Positions 1-7,754 of a DNA stretch of 15,427 nucleotides are shown piece after piece. Both the position numbers and the translations under genes were made by a program. This DNA comes from JAZNUH01 sp045592225 (GTDB lineage: Bacteria > Bacillota > Clostridia > UMGS1883 > UMGS1540): the NCBI GenBank assembly GCA_045592225.1, contig JAZNUH010000047.1, positions 1 through 15,427 on the forward strand. The letters run 5' to 3'. Position 1 is the first letter of the stretch. Each line of letters begins with the position of its first letter. The notes below the pieces were generated by a model. It did no database searches, was not told the origin of the DNA, and worked only from the letters and a program-made list of their open reading frames with translations.

Positions 1-2
1 AG

Positions 3-527
3 GTATATGGCGGAAAAGCACCCTATACATATAAGTGGCAGTATAACGGCTACAGAAATCAGAAAACCGTAATTGAAAACGGCGACTATGTAAAGGATGC
101 AAAAAGCGAAGCGTTGATTCTTTCCATTGAGAAGGAAAACACTCTTTTAGGCCAGGCTATCACATGTGTAATCACGGATGCTGAAGGAGCCACTGTTACA
201 ACAGATGCTGTCAAGGTTTACGGACCCTTCTCCATGCCGGTTGATGATTGGACTTTAGAATCCGGTAAAAATACACTTATCGGCAGAGTGTCAGACGGTA
301 TTCTTAAAAAAGGCGAAAAGGTTTCTGTTATAAGAGACGGTAAGGTTATTGCAATAGGTGTGGCTGATGACTTGCAGATGTTTAATAAGTCTATGGATGA
401 AACAGTTAAAGGCGATAACGTTGGAATCGTGTTTAAAAGAGAAGATGGTGTATTGCCATCTAAGGGCGATATCGTAGTTAAATATCAACCATCACACGTT
501 GTTGATACAAGTGATATTGTAAACTAA
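3..527 (+). CDS. Ig-like / EF-Tu-domain-2-like protein, 3' part only
   Basis: The reading frame is open from the left edge (base 3) to TAA at 525-527, so the gene starts outside the window; 174 residues are visible. A TTG at 114 is not the start: the codons before it encode a coherent Ig-like strand pattern (GGKAPYTYKWQYNG) typical of bacterial Ig-like repeats in exported proteins. From about visible residue 75 to 164 the sequence follows domain 2 (beta-barrel) of elongation factor Tu: a PFxMPVDD opening, GRVSDGILKKGEKVSVI, QMFNKSMDETVKGDNVGI, then KGDIVV, matching in order the PFLLPIEDVF, GRVERGxIKxGEEVEIV, EMFRKxLDExxAGxNVGVLL and GQVLAKPG blocks of EF-Tu. No GTPase domain is visible in this portion. 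Inference: an uncharacterised protein that reuses the EF-Tu D2 fold next to an Ig module. It lies 36 bases before the DUF4428 gene and may share its transcript. The N-terminus, and so its location in the cell, is unknown. Confidence 0.8.
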   Translation, partial: VYGGKAPYTYKWQYNGYRNQKTVIENGDYVKDAKSEALILSIEKENTLLGQAITCVITDAEGATVTTDAVKVYGPFSMPVDDWTLESGKNTLIGRVSDGILKKGEKVSVIRDGKVIAIGVADDLQMFNKSMDETVKGDNVGIVFKREDGVLPSKGDIVVKYQPSHVVDTSDIVN

Positions 528-563
528 TTAGGTGTTAATTAAATTTATAAGGAGGCAAAGATT

Positions 564-1454
564 ATGGGATTAGGAGATTTTTTCAAAAACATTTTCGGCA
601 AGAAAACCTGCGCTTTTTGCGGAGGGGAGTGCGGAATGCTGAGCCGCACAAAAATCAAGGGCGATGAATATATCTGCAGCACATGTGACGATATGTGCTC
701 GCAGTATATTCAGAAGTACAGATTCACAAAGCCCGAGCTTGAAGGACACATGGAGTATATGAAACGTCTGGACAGAATCTATAAGGAAGTAATTCTGCCG
801 GGCACCCAAAAACACGAGCGGTATCCGTCAGCAACCCAGAGACAGGGCATTGAATTCTTTGACGATTTCGGTATGTTCCGTATTATTGACGGTTCAAGAG
901 ACGGCAAGGACAGATACCCGGCAGAGCTTTTCCGCTACGACCAGGTTGCAAACTATGAGCCCTATATCGAAGAATCGGAAGAAACCGACGAAAACGGCAA
1001 AACAAAAACAGTATTTGGTGAGGGTGGTATAAAAATCACTCTGGTAGGCGGCAGAGATGACCTGACCACTATGAGAAAGGGTCTTCGTGCACACCCCTAC
1101 ATAACCGAAGAAATTACAGTTTGCTTTGCAACCAATGACAGAGAAAAGGAAAATTATCTGAAATATGCAGAGAATGCAATCTGGCACTTTGACCACATTT
1201 TTGGTGTTAACGATGACAGGCGCGGTCTGTTCCAGTTTGGAATGACCACAAAAGAAAAACGCGACCTTATGGGTGCGGTTGCATTTACAAAAACCGCATT
1301 TGAAGCGGTAAAAGCTGCTAAAAACGGCGGTGAAATAAGCGAAGAAAAGAAGGCTGAAATTCAGCAGAACATGAATGCAATGGAAGATGCAAACACAGGC
1401 GGACTTGCAGTATACACAAGAGCTGCAGATGCAGCAGAAGCAAAAATAGGCTAA
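564..1454 (+). CDS. DUF4428 zinc-ribbon domain protein
   Basis: A 296-residue protein with ATG preceded by AAGGAGG about 8 bases upstream. The N-terminus (residues 1-45) has the DUF4428 pattern: a short amphipathic start (MGLGDFFKNIFGKK), CAFC at 16-19, GMLSRTKIK, then CSTC at 38-41. The four cysteines of two CxxC knuckles suggest one zinc ion; C23 and C45 are extra. The middle part (about 100-215) contains an FRYDQVANYEPY segment with alternating strands, which resembles PH-like domains often found with DUF4428, but I cannot confirm the fold. The last 60 residues are helical and rich in Ala, Lys and Glu. There is no signal peptide or membrane segment, so it is probably cytoplasmic. DUF4428 has no assigned biochemical function. 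It sits between the EF-Tu-D2-like gene and a lipoprotein gene 19 bases downstream, probably in one operon. Confidence 0.85.
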   Translation: MGLGDFFKNIFGKKTCAFCGGECGMLSRTKIKGDEYICSTCDDMCSQYIQKYRFTKPELEGHMEYMKRLDRIYKEVILPGTQKHERYPSATQRQGIEFFDDFGMFRIIDGSRDGKDRYPAELFRYDQVANYEPYIEESEETDENGKTKTVFGEGGIKITLVGGRDDLTTMRKGLRAHPYITEEITVCFATNDREKENYLKYAENAIWHFDHIFGVNDDRRGLFQFGMTTKEKRDLMGAVAFTKTAFEAVKAAKNGGEISEEKKAEIQQNMNAMEDANTGGLAVYTRAADAAEAKIG

Positions 1455-1473
1455 TTTTAAGGAGGAATTTATT

Positions 1474-2034
1474 ATGAAAAAATTAATGGCAATTATTCTG
1501 GCGGTAGTAATGGTATTTTCACTCAGTGCCTGCGGTAAGGCAAACAAAGGCGAAAAGCTTACTCTTTATGCTGAAACCTGGGAAGGCGACAATGTAATGC
1601 TGGCGGTAGATTTCTATTATCCTGAAGATGCAGACATCACCCTTGAAGGCGAAAAAGACGAACTCAACTGGATCGATATGGACTACAATTCAAAGAACAT
1701 AACCATAAGCCCTGCTATTTTTGAGGACACAACATTTGATGCCAACAAAGAGTACGATAAGGAAAATGAAGAAACATACACAGAATTTGAACTTAACGGT
1801 TATAAGTGCTATGCTTACGAGAGCTTTGGCGGATACTGGATTTACGTTCATCTTGAAGAAGTATCCGAAACAACAGACAGATATCTTGTGATTGATACAG
1901 AAACCATTGATTACAGCGTTGACGGCACACCCGAAGGTATTGGACAGTACGAGGATGAAGATATAAAGAAAATTATCGAATCCTTTGAATACCGCGGTGT
2001 GGTTGAATATCCTGAACCTGTGGAAGAAAAATAA
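1474..2034 (+). CDS. small lipoprotein of unknown function
   Basis: A 186-residue protein with an AAGGAGG site 8 bases before ATG. Residues 1-20 form a lipoprotein signal peptide: MKK, a hydrophobic core (LMAIILAVVMVF) and a lipobox LSAC with C20 as the predicted lipidated cysteine. The mature part is acidic, beta-strand-rich and contains many Tyr, Asp and Glu residues. It ends with DIKKIIESFEYRG, a pattern seen at the end of PsbP/DUF1795-like domains (final helix plus strand), but the match is too weak to name a family. It is expected to be anchored on the outer face of the cytoplasmic membrane. It follows the DUF4428 gene by 19 bases and is followed by two hairpins, so it is probably the last gene of its transcript. 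Function is unknown. Confidence 0.85.
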   Translation: MKKLMAIILAVVMVFSLSACGKANKGEKLTLYAETWEGDNVMLAVDFYYPEDADITLEGEKDELNWIDMDYNSKNITISPAIFEDTTFDANKEYDKENEETYTEFELNGYKCYAYESFGGYWIYVHLEEVSETTDRYLVIDTETIDYSVDGTPEGIGQYEDEDIKKIIESFEYRGVVEYPEPVEEK

Positions 2035-2044
2035 TAACAAAAAT

Positions 2045-2070
2045 GGGAGGGAGCTTATGCTCCCTTTCTG
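2045..2070 (+). terminator. short GC-rich hairpin, possible intrinsic terminator
   Basis: The arms AGGGAGC (2048-2054) and GCTCCCT (2059-2065) pair perfectly around a TTAT loop, and two G-U pairs can extend the stem. Only a short T run (TTTCTGT) follows, so termination may be partial. It lies 10 bases after the stop of the lipoprotein gene. Its 3' side runs directly into the 19-bp inverted repeat. Confidence 0.5.
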
Positions 2071-2109
2071 TCAAAATCCTTTGATTTATGCAAAGGATTT
2101 TGACAGAAA
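2065..2109. repeat. perfect 19-bp inverted repeat
   Basis: The left arm TTTCTGTCAAAATCCTTTG (2065-2083) is the exact reverse complement of the right arm (2091-2109), separated by a 7-base loop ATTTATG. It ends 8 bases before the ribosome binding site of the next gene and would form a strong RNA hairpin in either direction. There is no U tract on the plus side, so it is not a classical terminator. It could be a transcript-stabilising or regulatory hairpin, or a relic of a small dispersed element. Confidence 0.9.
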
Positions 2110-2131
2110 TAAACCTGAAAGGAGAATGGAT

Positions 2132-3649
2132 ATGAAATTTAAAAGAATTTTGTGCATTTTCACCCTAGTATGCATAATGTGTACACTTTGCGGATGTGTA
2201 GGGAAAAAACCTGTAGCACCAATAACAAAAAATGAGATTTCCTTTGTGGAGGTACTGATTGGTGATGAGTACAATGACGAATGGTGCGTAAACGGCAACA
2301 GGACCAGCGTGGTGTGGCAAAAGCTGAGGCTTACGGAGGAGCATGGCCAAGAATACCCCGCACTGTCAGCTGCATTTGAGGAATATAATAACGAAGGCAA
2401 TACAGATGCAGAGGGATTTATAGAAGAATACGGGTACATTTCCGAGGAAATGGAGAGCGACAAATACTACCCACGCGGATGCGAGGCAGAAACAAAGCTT
2501 TATCTTCAAAGAGCAGATAATCACATGGTCAGCCTGCTTGAAAGTGTGTATCAGTACACTGGCGGGGTTCATCCCGACTATTTTGTAAACGGAGTTAATT
2601 TCAACACACAAACAGGTGAAAAAGCAGTACTTTCCAATGTTTTGACAGACACAAAAGAGCTGCCCGATATTTTAAGCAAAAAAATAACTGAAAAATACAG
2701 CGACGTGGCTTTTGGTGATTTGAAAGAAATTTTCAGTCAGTACAAGCCCGAAGATTACACGTGGACAGTAGATTATCAGGGCATAACCTTTTGGTTCAGC
2801 CCTTACGAAATAGCCGCTTATGCGGTAGGTACGCTTTCGGCAAGGATATGGTTTGACGAAATGCCCGATATGTTTGAGAAAAAATATACAGGGGCACCCG
2901 GAAAGTATGTGCAAACTCTTCCAATGGGTCTCGAATTTGAGTTTGACCTTAATGAGGGCGATGGGGCAAGAGATGTGATTTACACAGAAAAAATGCCGGA
3001 CCAGTATGGCTCATACTATATGCTGTCCGTTTGTGTAAACGGACAGACGGGTACAGATGAAATTAATTATGGTTATGATTTTGATGCATATCTTATACAT
3101 ATGAATGACAAAAACTATATCTATTCAGACTCTTTTTCAGATAATGACTATCATATGTTCTGCACCTGGGATATAAACGGTACTACGCCCGAAGTTACAG
3201 ATATGCTTAGCGGTACAGAGATGGACAGTGAATACATAGAAGAAGGCTTTGAGTATGGAACAGTTTATAAAAGTGCATTTAATAATCCTGAAGCCTTCAG
3301 GCTTGAAACAAGATTTGTAATACTTGGAACCCGTGGGGGCATAGCGACATACAAGGTGAGCGAAACAGACGGTAAGCCTGAAATGACAGACGAGGCGTAT
3401 AATCTGTACGGGAATGAAATAAAAACGGTGGTTTCACTTGAGGCAGAGCTGTTACCCGATATGGAAAAAACGCAGCTTCCGCCGGGTACGGTACTTTATC
3501 CATATCAGACGGACGGCGAGAGCTTTGTGGATTTAAAAACAGAGGACGATGAAGTTTTAAGAATTTATATTGAGAAATATGAGTGGCAGATGAGCATTAA
3601 CGGTATACCGGAGGACGAATGCTTTGAAGGACTTATGTATGCGGGGTGA
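2132..3649 (+). CDS. DUF3298-domain lipoprotein (RsiV-like extracellular domain)
   Basis: A 505-residue protein. The ATG at 2132 is chosen because AAAGGAG ends 7 bases before it; an in-frame ATG at 2126 is too close to that site. Residues 1-22 are a lipoprotein signal (hydrophobic core, lipobox LCGC, C22 lipidated). Residues about 142-250 match DUF3298: GGVHPDYFVNGVNFNTQTGEKAVLSNVL, then a WTVDYQGITFWFSPYEIAAYAVGT-type strand and turn (written here in part: ITFWFSPYEIAAYAVG). This domain is known from the lysozyme-binding anti-sigma factor RsiV and from the PdaC deacetylase; here it has no transmembrane anti-sigma segment and no deacetylase domain. The C-terminal half (about 260-505) is beta-rich and unrecognised, with an LPPGTVLYPYQTDG motif near the end. 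It is the first gene of a tight run with two further exported proteins. Role inferred: envelope ligand binding. Confidence 0.85.
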   Translation: MKFKRILCIFTLVCIMCTLCGCVGKKPVAPITKNEISFVEVLIGDEYNDEWCVNGNRTSVVWQKLRLTEEHGQEYPALSAAFEEYNNEGNTDAEGFIEEYGYISEEMESDKYYPRGCEAETKLYLQRADNHMVSLLESVYQYTGGVHPDYFVNGVNFNTQTGEKAVLSNVLTDTKELPDILSKKITEKYSDVAFGDLKEIFSQYKPEDYTWTVDYQGITFWFSPYEIAAYAVGTLSARIWFDEMPDMFEKKYTGAPGKYVQTLPMGLEFEFDLNEGDGARDVIYTEKMPDQYGSYYMLSVCVNGQTGTDEINYGYDFDAYLIHMNDKNYIYSDSFSDNDYHMFCTWDINGTTPEVTDMLSGTEMDSEYIEEGFEYGTVYKSAFNNPEAFRLETRFVILGTRGGIATYKVSETDGKPEMTDEAYNLYGNEIKTVVSLEAELLPDMEKTQLPPGTVLYPYQTDGESFVDLKTEDDEVLRIYIEKYEWQMSINGIPEDECFEGLMYAG

Positions 3650-3653
3650 TTTT

Positions 3654-4205
3654 ATGAAGTATATTACATTGATAATTGTTTTGGTACTGATTTTAGGCAC
3701 GGTGGGTTGTACGACAGTAAAACCGCCGGTGGTTGATGGACCGGGTATGGAGTACAAGGATGCAGATTACAGAACAGATTATGCAAATGTCTTGGATTTT
3801 GACTCTTATGATGGTCAGCCCATGTTTGCAGTGGCATTTTTAGGCTACGGTGATATTATGGATGCAAGACATACATACGTAGAAGAAATTTTTGCTGACT
3901 TAGGTGATTTTGCCATTGAACAGATAGGACACATTGACTACGAAGGTGACGAATGGTATCTTATAGTGCCAAGATACAAAGAGGATGTTGATATAACAAA
4001 TCTTGACACAGGCGAGGTTCACACCATACATAACGGAGAAGCATTTACCATAAAATGTAATTTGTCTGATTTGCATTCAAATGTTGAAATCAGCACAGAA
4101 CTGAATTTAAGCGGACATAAATTCAGCCCTCAAATGGGCGGGGACGGAAAGCTTGTTGGGAATCCGGATATACATGATATAACCGACTATACAGTAACAC
4201 AGTAA
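3654..4205 (+). CDS. small exported protein, probable lipoprotein, unknown function
   Basis: A 183-residue protein. Its ATG lies 4 bases after the TGA of the preceding gene, and the ribosome binding site (GGGGTGA) overlaps that stop, which suggests translational coupling. Residues 1-18 are a hydrophobic signal peptide and the cleavage motif TVGC puts C19 at the lipidation site; threonine at -3 is not the usual leucine, so lipidation is likely but not certain. The mature part begins with a Pro-rich linker (TVKPPVVDGPG) and then has an acidic alpha/beta composition with no motif I recognise. It is followed 16 bases later by the SLH protein gene, so it is probably part of the same transcript and works at the cell surface. 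Confidence 0.8.
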   Translation: MKYITLIIVLVLILGTVGCTTVKPPVVDGPGMEYKDADYRTDYANVLDFDSYDGQPMFAVAFLGYGDIMDARHTYVEEIFADLGDFAIEQIGHIDYEGDEWYLIVPRYKEDVDITNLDTGEVHTIHNGEAFTIKCNLSDLHSNVEISTELNLSGHKFSPQMGGDGKLVGNPDIHDITDYTVTQ

Positions 4206-4221
4206 TTTACCGGAGGTATTT

Positions 4222-6963
4222 ATGAAAACAAAACTTTTAAGTATATTATTAAGCATTGTAATGATATTGACACTTGTGCCCATTTCCGCTTTTGCGGCGG
4301 AGATAACCCGTGTTAATGTGGAAATAACACAGCCGACCTTGGGTGGTCATCCTTCATTTAATGTAATTGTTAATGACTCTTCGTACCAGGTTTATACCGA
4401 TTCCGAGTCTGTAGACGGTGGTATAGTATGGTGGGATGAAACCCAGCAAAGAGAGCTTAAATCAAGCGATATTTTTACCGAAGGTCATAAATATATTTTA
4501 GCTATTGCTTTAAAGGCAACCGAGGGAAACAGTTTCAGCTTTGACAGTGAAGGTGACATTATTACAAAGGCATATGTAAACGGTGCAGAAGCACAAGCCG
4601 CCAAAGTCGCTGTTGATATGGGAACCGAAGAAACCAAAGTAATGGGGATTTTAAAAGAATATAACTTTCCTTCTTCACAGTCAAAAAGCCAGCTTATCAG
4701 TGACGTGCATATAAGTGACATTATGGCACCTATGGCGGGAAGACAATGCGACGAGCAGGCAACCGCTTTGGAAGATGACAAATATGCAGTGTATTCCATA
4801 GAGTGGTTTGATAAAACAGATGACAGATTTTTAGAAAGCGGTGAAACCTTCAAGGCAGGGCATACCTACTGCGTACAGGTGTGGGTAGAAGCGAAAAGCG
4901 GCTACGAGTTTAATACAACCGCTGCCGAATATAATATGAAGGGATACATAAACCAAAAGTCTGCCGAGCTTTCCAAGGCATTCGAATACCAGAGATGGGC
5001 AATGGTTGTGCTATCCTATACATTCCCAAAAGTAGCCGAGGGAAACAAAATTACAAGAGTTGATATAAAAGATATTATAGAACCCAAAATAGGAAGACAG
5101 TCAATTGCAAGAGCGCACTACCTTAAATACAGCGAGGGCGTGACAGGCTACAAAGCAACCTGGTATGTGGACAAAAATTTCGATACACCCTTTACCGGGG
5201 TATTTGCCGAAAATAAAAGCTACACCCTTGAAGTTATACTTGAAGCAGCTGAAGGATATTCCTTTGCAGTAGATCAAAATGGCGAAAATGATGCATTGGT
5301 ATTCTTCAATAGCACTCTGGGTGACGAGATGTACTTTGATGCACAGGGCAGGGTTGTGGCAAGAATAAATTACGATAACACAGGAGATGCACCCGAAAAG
5401 ATTTTAGGTGTAATCAGCTACAGCATAAAAGCGCCCGTAGTTGGCGAAACTCCGTCATATGAGGCTGAAAACCAGCGTGACGATGAGCTGTATTATATTG
5501 ATAAAAATAATGCAGGCTCCACCAAAAACGGCATTACATGGAGAGAGGTTGAGGGTGAGGGTAAAACCCTACGTGAAACCGATACCTTTGAAGCAGGCAA
5601 AATTTATTATGCGGCAATCCGGGTAAAGCCCAAGGAGGGCTATGTTTTTGATACGGACGAAAACGGTGACTTGCTTGTTTCGGGTGCAATTAACGGAAAC
5701 ACCTCTCTTATTGGCGGAAATGACGAAGGAGTTTTTGTAGGTATAGCGTTTGAAAGACTTGAACTGTCAGGTGAATATACTGTAATCTCCGAAATTGAAG
5801 CAACCTCAAACTACCCTGCCATTTGCTATATGTACGGTGATTATTATATCCCCAGGTTTACTATAACAAAAGGCAGTCCTGCCACAATTCATTTTACAGA
5901 CTGGGAAGTAAAATATGGTAATAAGGAATGGGAGAAGCTTGCATCAAACAAAAACTTTTCGGGCGGCTTTGCAAGAATATCTGCACAAATAAGAATTGAC
6001 GGAGAGGCAGCCAAAGAATATGTGCTTTCAAATGACACCAAAGTAAAGGTAAATGGCGAGGAATGGACAGTAAGCGGTGTTCGGGTGGAAGACGGATGTT
6101 CTTACGGCCATATACAATCGCCGCAGATAGTTCCTGTTCCTATAGAAGAGGCGCCCACCTTTACCGTGACCTTTGACAGCTGCGGCGGCAGTAAGGTAGA
6201 GTCGGTAGAATGTTATTATGCATACCCTGTAGCAGAAGTTGATGCGCCTATACGCAAGGGCTACACCTTTGACGGCTGGTACAAGGATGAAAATTACAGC
6301 GAGAAATTTGTTTTCGCTGGTTCGGATACAGATGAAGGATACGGCAGGGTTTATGAGGATATAACCTTGTACGCAAAGTGGATAAAGGATAAAGAGGATA
6401 ATACACATGGCGGTACAACCTCTCAGACAGAACAGGTAACATTCGTTGATGTAGCAAAGGACGAATATTATTATAAGCCTGTTATGTGGGCAGTGGAAAA
6501 CGGCATAACCTCGGGAACAGGAGCAAACACCTTCTCGCCCGACAGTGTTTGCACAAGAGCACAGGTTGTTACCTTCCTGCACCGAATGGTAGCATCACCC
6601 GAGCCGGCGGCGATTGATATGCCATTTAGTGATGTAAATGAAAGCGATTACTTCTATAAGCCTGTAAAGTGGGCGGTTGGAAGCAGCATAACAGGCGGAA
6701 CAAGCGCCACTACATTCTCGCCAAATGCAAACTGCACAAGGGCACAGGTTGTTACCTTCCTGTGGCGCGCGGCAGGACAGCCAAAAGCCAATACAAAAAA
6801 CAACCCATTTACAGATGTATCGGAGGACAGCTACTATTATGATGCGGTGCTGTGGGCAGTGGAACAGGGAATAACAGGCGGAACAAGTGCCACTACCTTC
6901 TCGCCCGATGCCAACTGCACAAGAGCACAGGTTGTTACCTTCCTTTACAGATTTATAAATTAG
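4222..6963 (+). CDS. SLH-domain surface protein with repeated beta domains and InlB-type repeat
   Basis: A 913-residue secreted protein; GGAGG lies 5 bases before ATG. Signal peptide at residues 1-25, cleavage after AFA. Four copies of a module of about 120 residues follow (starting near ITRVNVEI, LISDVHIS, ITRVDIKD and LGVISYSI), each with a Trp-containing strand, an F-x-x-G-x-x-Y turn (FTEGHKY, FKAGHTY, FAENKSY, FEAGKIY) and a GYxF-like turn. A divergent module follows (about 515-640). Near residues 650-725 is an InlB B-repeat/Flg_new domain (VTFDSCGGSKV, GYTFDGWYKD, ITLYAKW). Three SLH domains end the protein (about 739-796, 801-860, 862-913), each with FxDV, a WAV helix and the CTRAQVVTFL motif in place of ITRAE. 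SLH domains bind secondary wall polymers, so the protein is expected to sit non-covalently on the wall. The repeats suggest adhesion or ligand binding (inferred). A terminator follows. Confidence 0.92.
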   Translation: MKTKLLSILLSIVMILTLVPISAFAAEITRVNVEITQPTLGGHPSFNVIVNDSSYQVYTDSESVDGGIVWWDETQQRELKSSDIFTEGHKYILAIALKATEGNSFSFDSEGDIITKAYVNGAEAQAAKVAVDMGTEETKVMGILKEYNFPSSQSKSQLISDVHISDIMAPMAGRQCDEQATALEDDKYAVYSIEWFDKTDDRFLESGETFKAGHTYCVQVWVEAKSGYEFNTTAAEYNMKGYINQKSAELSKAFEYQRWAMVVLSYTFPKVAEGNKITRVDIKDIIEPKIGRQSIARAHYLKYSEGVTGYKATWYVDKNFDTPFTGVFAENKSYTLEVILEAAEGYSFAVDQNGENDALVFFNSTLGDEMYFDAQGRVVARINYDNTGDAPEKILGVISYSIKAPVVGETPSYEAENQRDDELYYIDKNNAGSTKNGITWREVEGEGKTLRETDTFEAGKIYYAAIRVKPKEGYVFDTDENGDLLVSGAINGNTSLIGGNDEGVFVGIAFERLELSGEYTVISEIEATSNYPAICYMYGDYYIPRFTITKGSPATIHFTDWEVKYGNKEWEKLASNKNFSGGFARISAQIRIDGEAAKEYVLSNDTKVKVNGEEWTVSGVRVEDGCSYGHIQSPQIVPVPIEEAPTFTVTFDSCGGSKVESVECYYAYPVAEVDAPIRKGYTFDGWYKDENYSEKFVFAGSDTDEGYGRVYEDITLYAKWIKDKEDNTHGGTTSQTEQVTFVDVAKDEYYYKPVMWAVENGITSGTGANTFSPDSVCTRAQVVTFLHRMVASPEPAAIDMPFSDVNESDYFYKPVKWAVGSSITGGTSATTFSPNANCTRAQVVTFLWRAAGQPKANTKNNPFTDVSEDSYYYDAVLWAVEQGITGGTSATTFSPDANCTRAQVVTFLYRFIN

Positions 6964-6970
6964 CAGATAA

Positions 6971-7012
6971 ATGCCCTGTGTCAACAGATGATGCAGGGCA
7001 TCACTTTTTATT
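6971..7012 (+). terminator. intrinsic terminator after the SLH gene
   Basis: ATGCCCTG (6971-6978) pairs with CAGGGCAT (6994-7001) around a 15-base loop. A TTTTT run (7005-7009) follows three bases later. It lies 8 bases after the SLH stop codon. Confidence 0.8.
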
Positions 7013-7040
7013 TGACTTTTAGATAAAATGCATATATAAT
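7012..7040 (+). promoter_or_regulatory. sigma-A type promoter of the C-type-lectin/nagZ pair
   Basis: The -35 hexamer TTGACT (7012-7017) and the -10 hexamer TATAAT (7035-7040) are separated by exactly 17 bases. The start codon of the next gene is 33 bases beyond the -10. The -35 starts directly at the end of the preceding terminator's T-rich tail. Confidence 0.88.
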
Positions 7041-7073
7041 TTTAGCAAACAAAAGATAAAGGTGGAATTGCAA

Positions 7074-7754
7074 ATGAGAAGATGTCAGAACTGCGGATAC
7101 CATAGCGATCCGAGTGCGGCTTTTTGTACAAACTGTGGAGCAAAGCTGCTCCTTGAGGATGCAGAAAGGAAGGTTTATACACAGCCGGCACAAAAAACTC
7201 AAAGCAATAATCAGATTGCTGCATTGATTATAAGCATAGTTGCACTGGTGATAGTCATAATTGTGGCAGCCATTTTACTTGTTCCTAAGTTTATAGGGAA
7301 AAAGGAGCAGCCATTAAACCCACAGCCTACAGGGGTAATTGATAATACAGTTGATGAACGGGAATCCTTCTATACTGTTTACAAGAGTGATGCAAGCTGG
7401 TCGGAGGCAAACAAGAATGCTTTGAAGCAGGGTGGATACCTTATAAGCATTAATGATGCCGGGGAATTTGAAAAGGCGTGCAAATTGGCAGAGGACGCGG
7501 GAATCCGTGTGTTCTGGGTGGGCGCAAAAAGAAATTCCTCAAGCAGATGGGCTGATATAAGCTGGCTTGACAACACACCCATCAGCTTTACAAAATGGTT
7601 TGATGGCGAACCAACCTACTATTCGGAAGACGGTGATGACGAAAACTATCTAATGGCTTTCTGCGTAGACGGTGAGTGGTATTTTAACGATGCAATTAAT
7701 GACGTATCCGAATACTACAAGGGAAGAATGGGATATATTGTAGAAGTGAAGTGA
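7074..7754 (+). CDS. membrane protein: zinc ribbon, one TM segment, C-type-lectin-like domain
   Basis: A 226-residue protein. The ATG at 7074 is preferred because AAAGGTGG lies 8 bases before it; a GTG at 7062 falls inside that site. Residues 4-21 form a zinc ribbon (CQNC at 4-7, CTNC at 18-21). A Gln/Asn/Lys linker follows, then one membrane segment at about 48-70. The zinc ribbon should be cytoplasmic and the rest outside. Residues about 98-226 fit the C-type-lectin-like fold: YTVYKSDASWSEA, GGYLISI, FWVGAKRN, ISFTKWFDGEPT, DENYLMAFCVDGEWYFNDA and a final YIVEV strand. The disulfide cysteines of animal lectins are largely missing (YIVE instead of YICE), as is usual in bacterial members. The GEP tripeptide lies where the EPN/QPD sugar-specificity motif occurs in calcium-dependent lectins. 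Its stop overlaps the start of the NagZ-like gene by one base, so the two are coupled. Ligand unknown; a wall glycan is a reasonable guess. Confidence 0.85.
   Translation: MRRCQNCGYHSDPSAAFCTNCGAKLLLEDAERKVYTQPAQKTQSNNQIAALIISIVALVIVIIVAAILLVPKFIGKKEQPLNPQPTGVIDNTVDERESFYTVYKSDASWSEANKNALKQGGYLISINDAGEFEKACKLAEDAGIRVFWVGAKRNSSSRWADISWLDNTPISFTKWFDGEPTYYSEDGDDENYLMAFCVDGEWYFNDAINDVSEYYKGRMGYIVEVK

Noticed and set aside
114..527. TTG at 114 as the start of the first gene
   Set aside because: The frame is open to the window edge, has no ribosome binding site before the TTG, and the upstream codons encode a plausible Ig-like segment. The gene is therefore a 5'-truncated fragment.
894..1547. Open 217-codon minus-strand frame over the DUF4428 gene
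   Set aside because: It is rich in Cys and Phe, has no ribosome binding site and lies opposite a gene with clear domain and signal features. It is a mirror of biased codon use.
2100..2105. TTGACA as a -35 box before the DUF3298 gene
   Set aside because: A matching -10 at 16-18 bases would fall on the ribosome binding site and start codon, and none is seen. The hexamer is part of the inverted repeat.
7062..7073. GTG at 7062 as the start of the C-type-lectin protein
   Set aside because: It lies within the AAAGGTGG ribosome binding site that serves the ATG at 7074.
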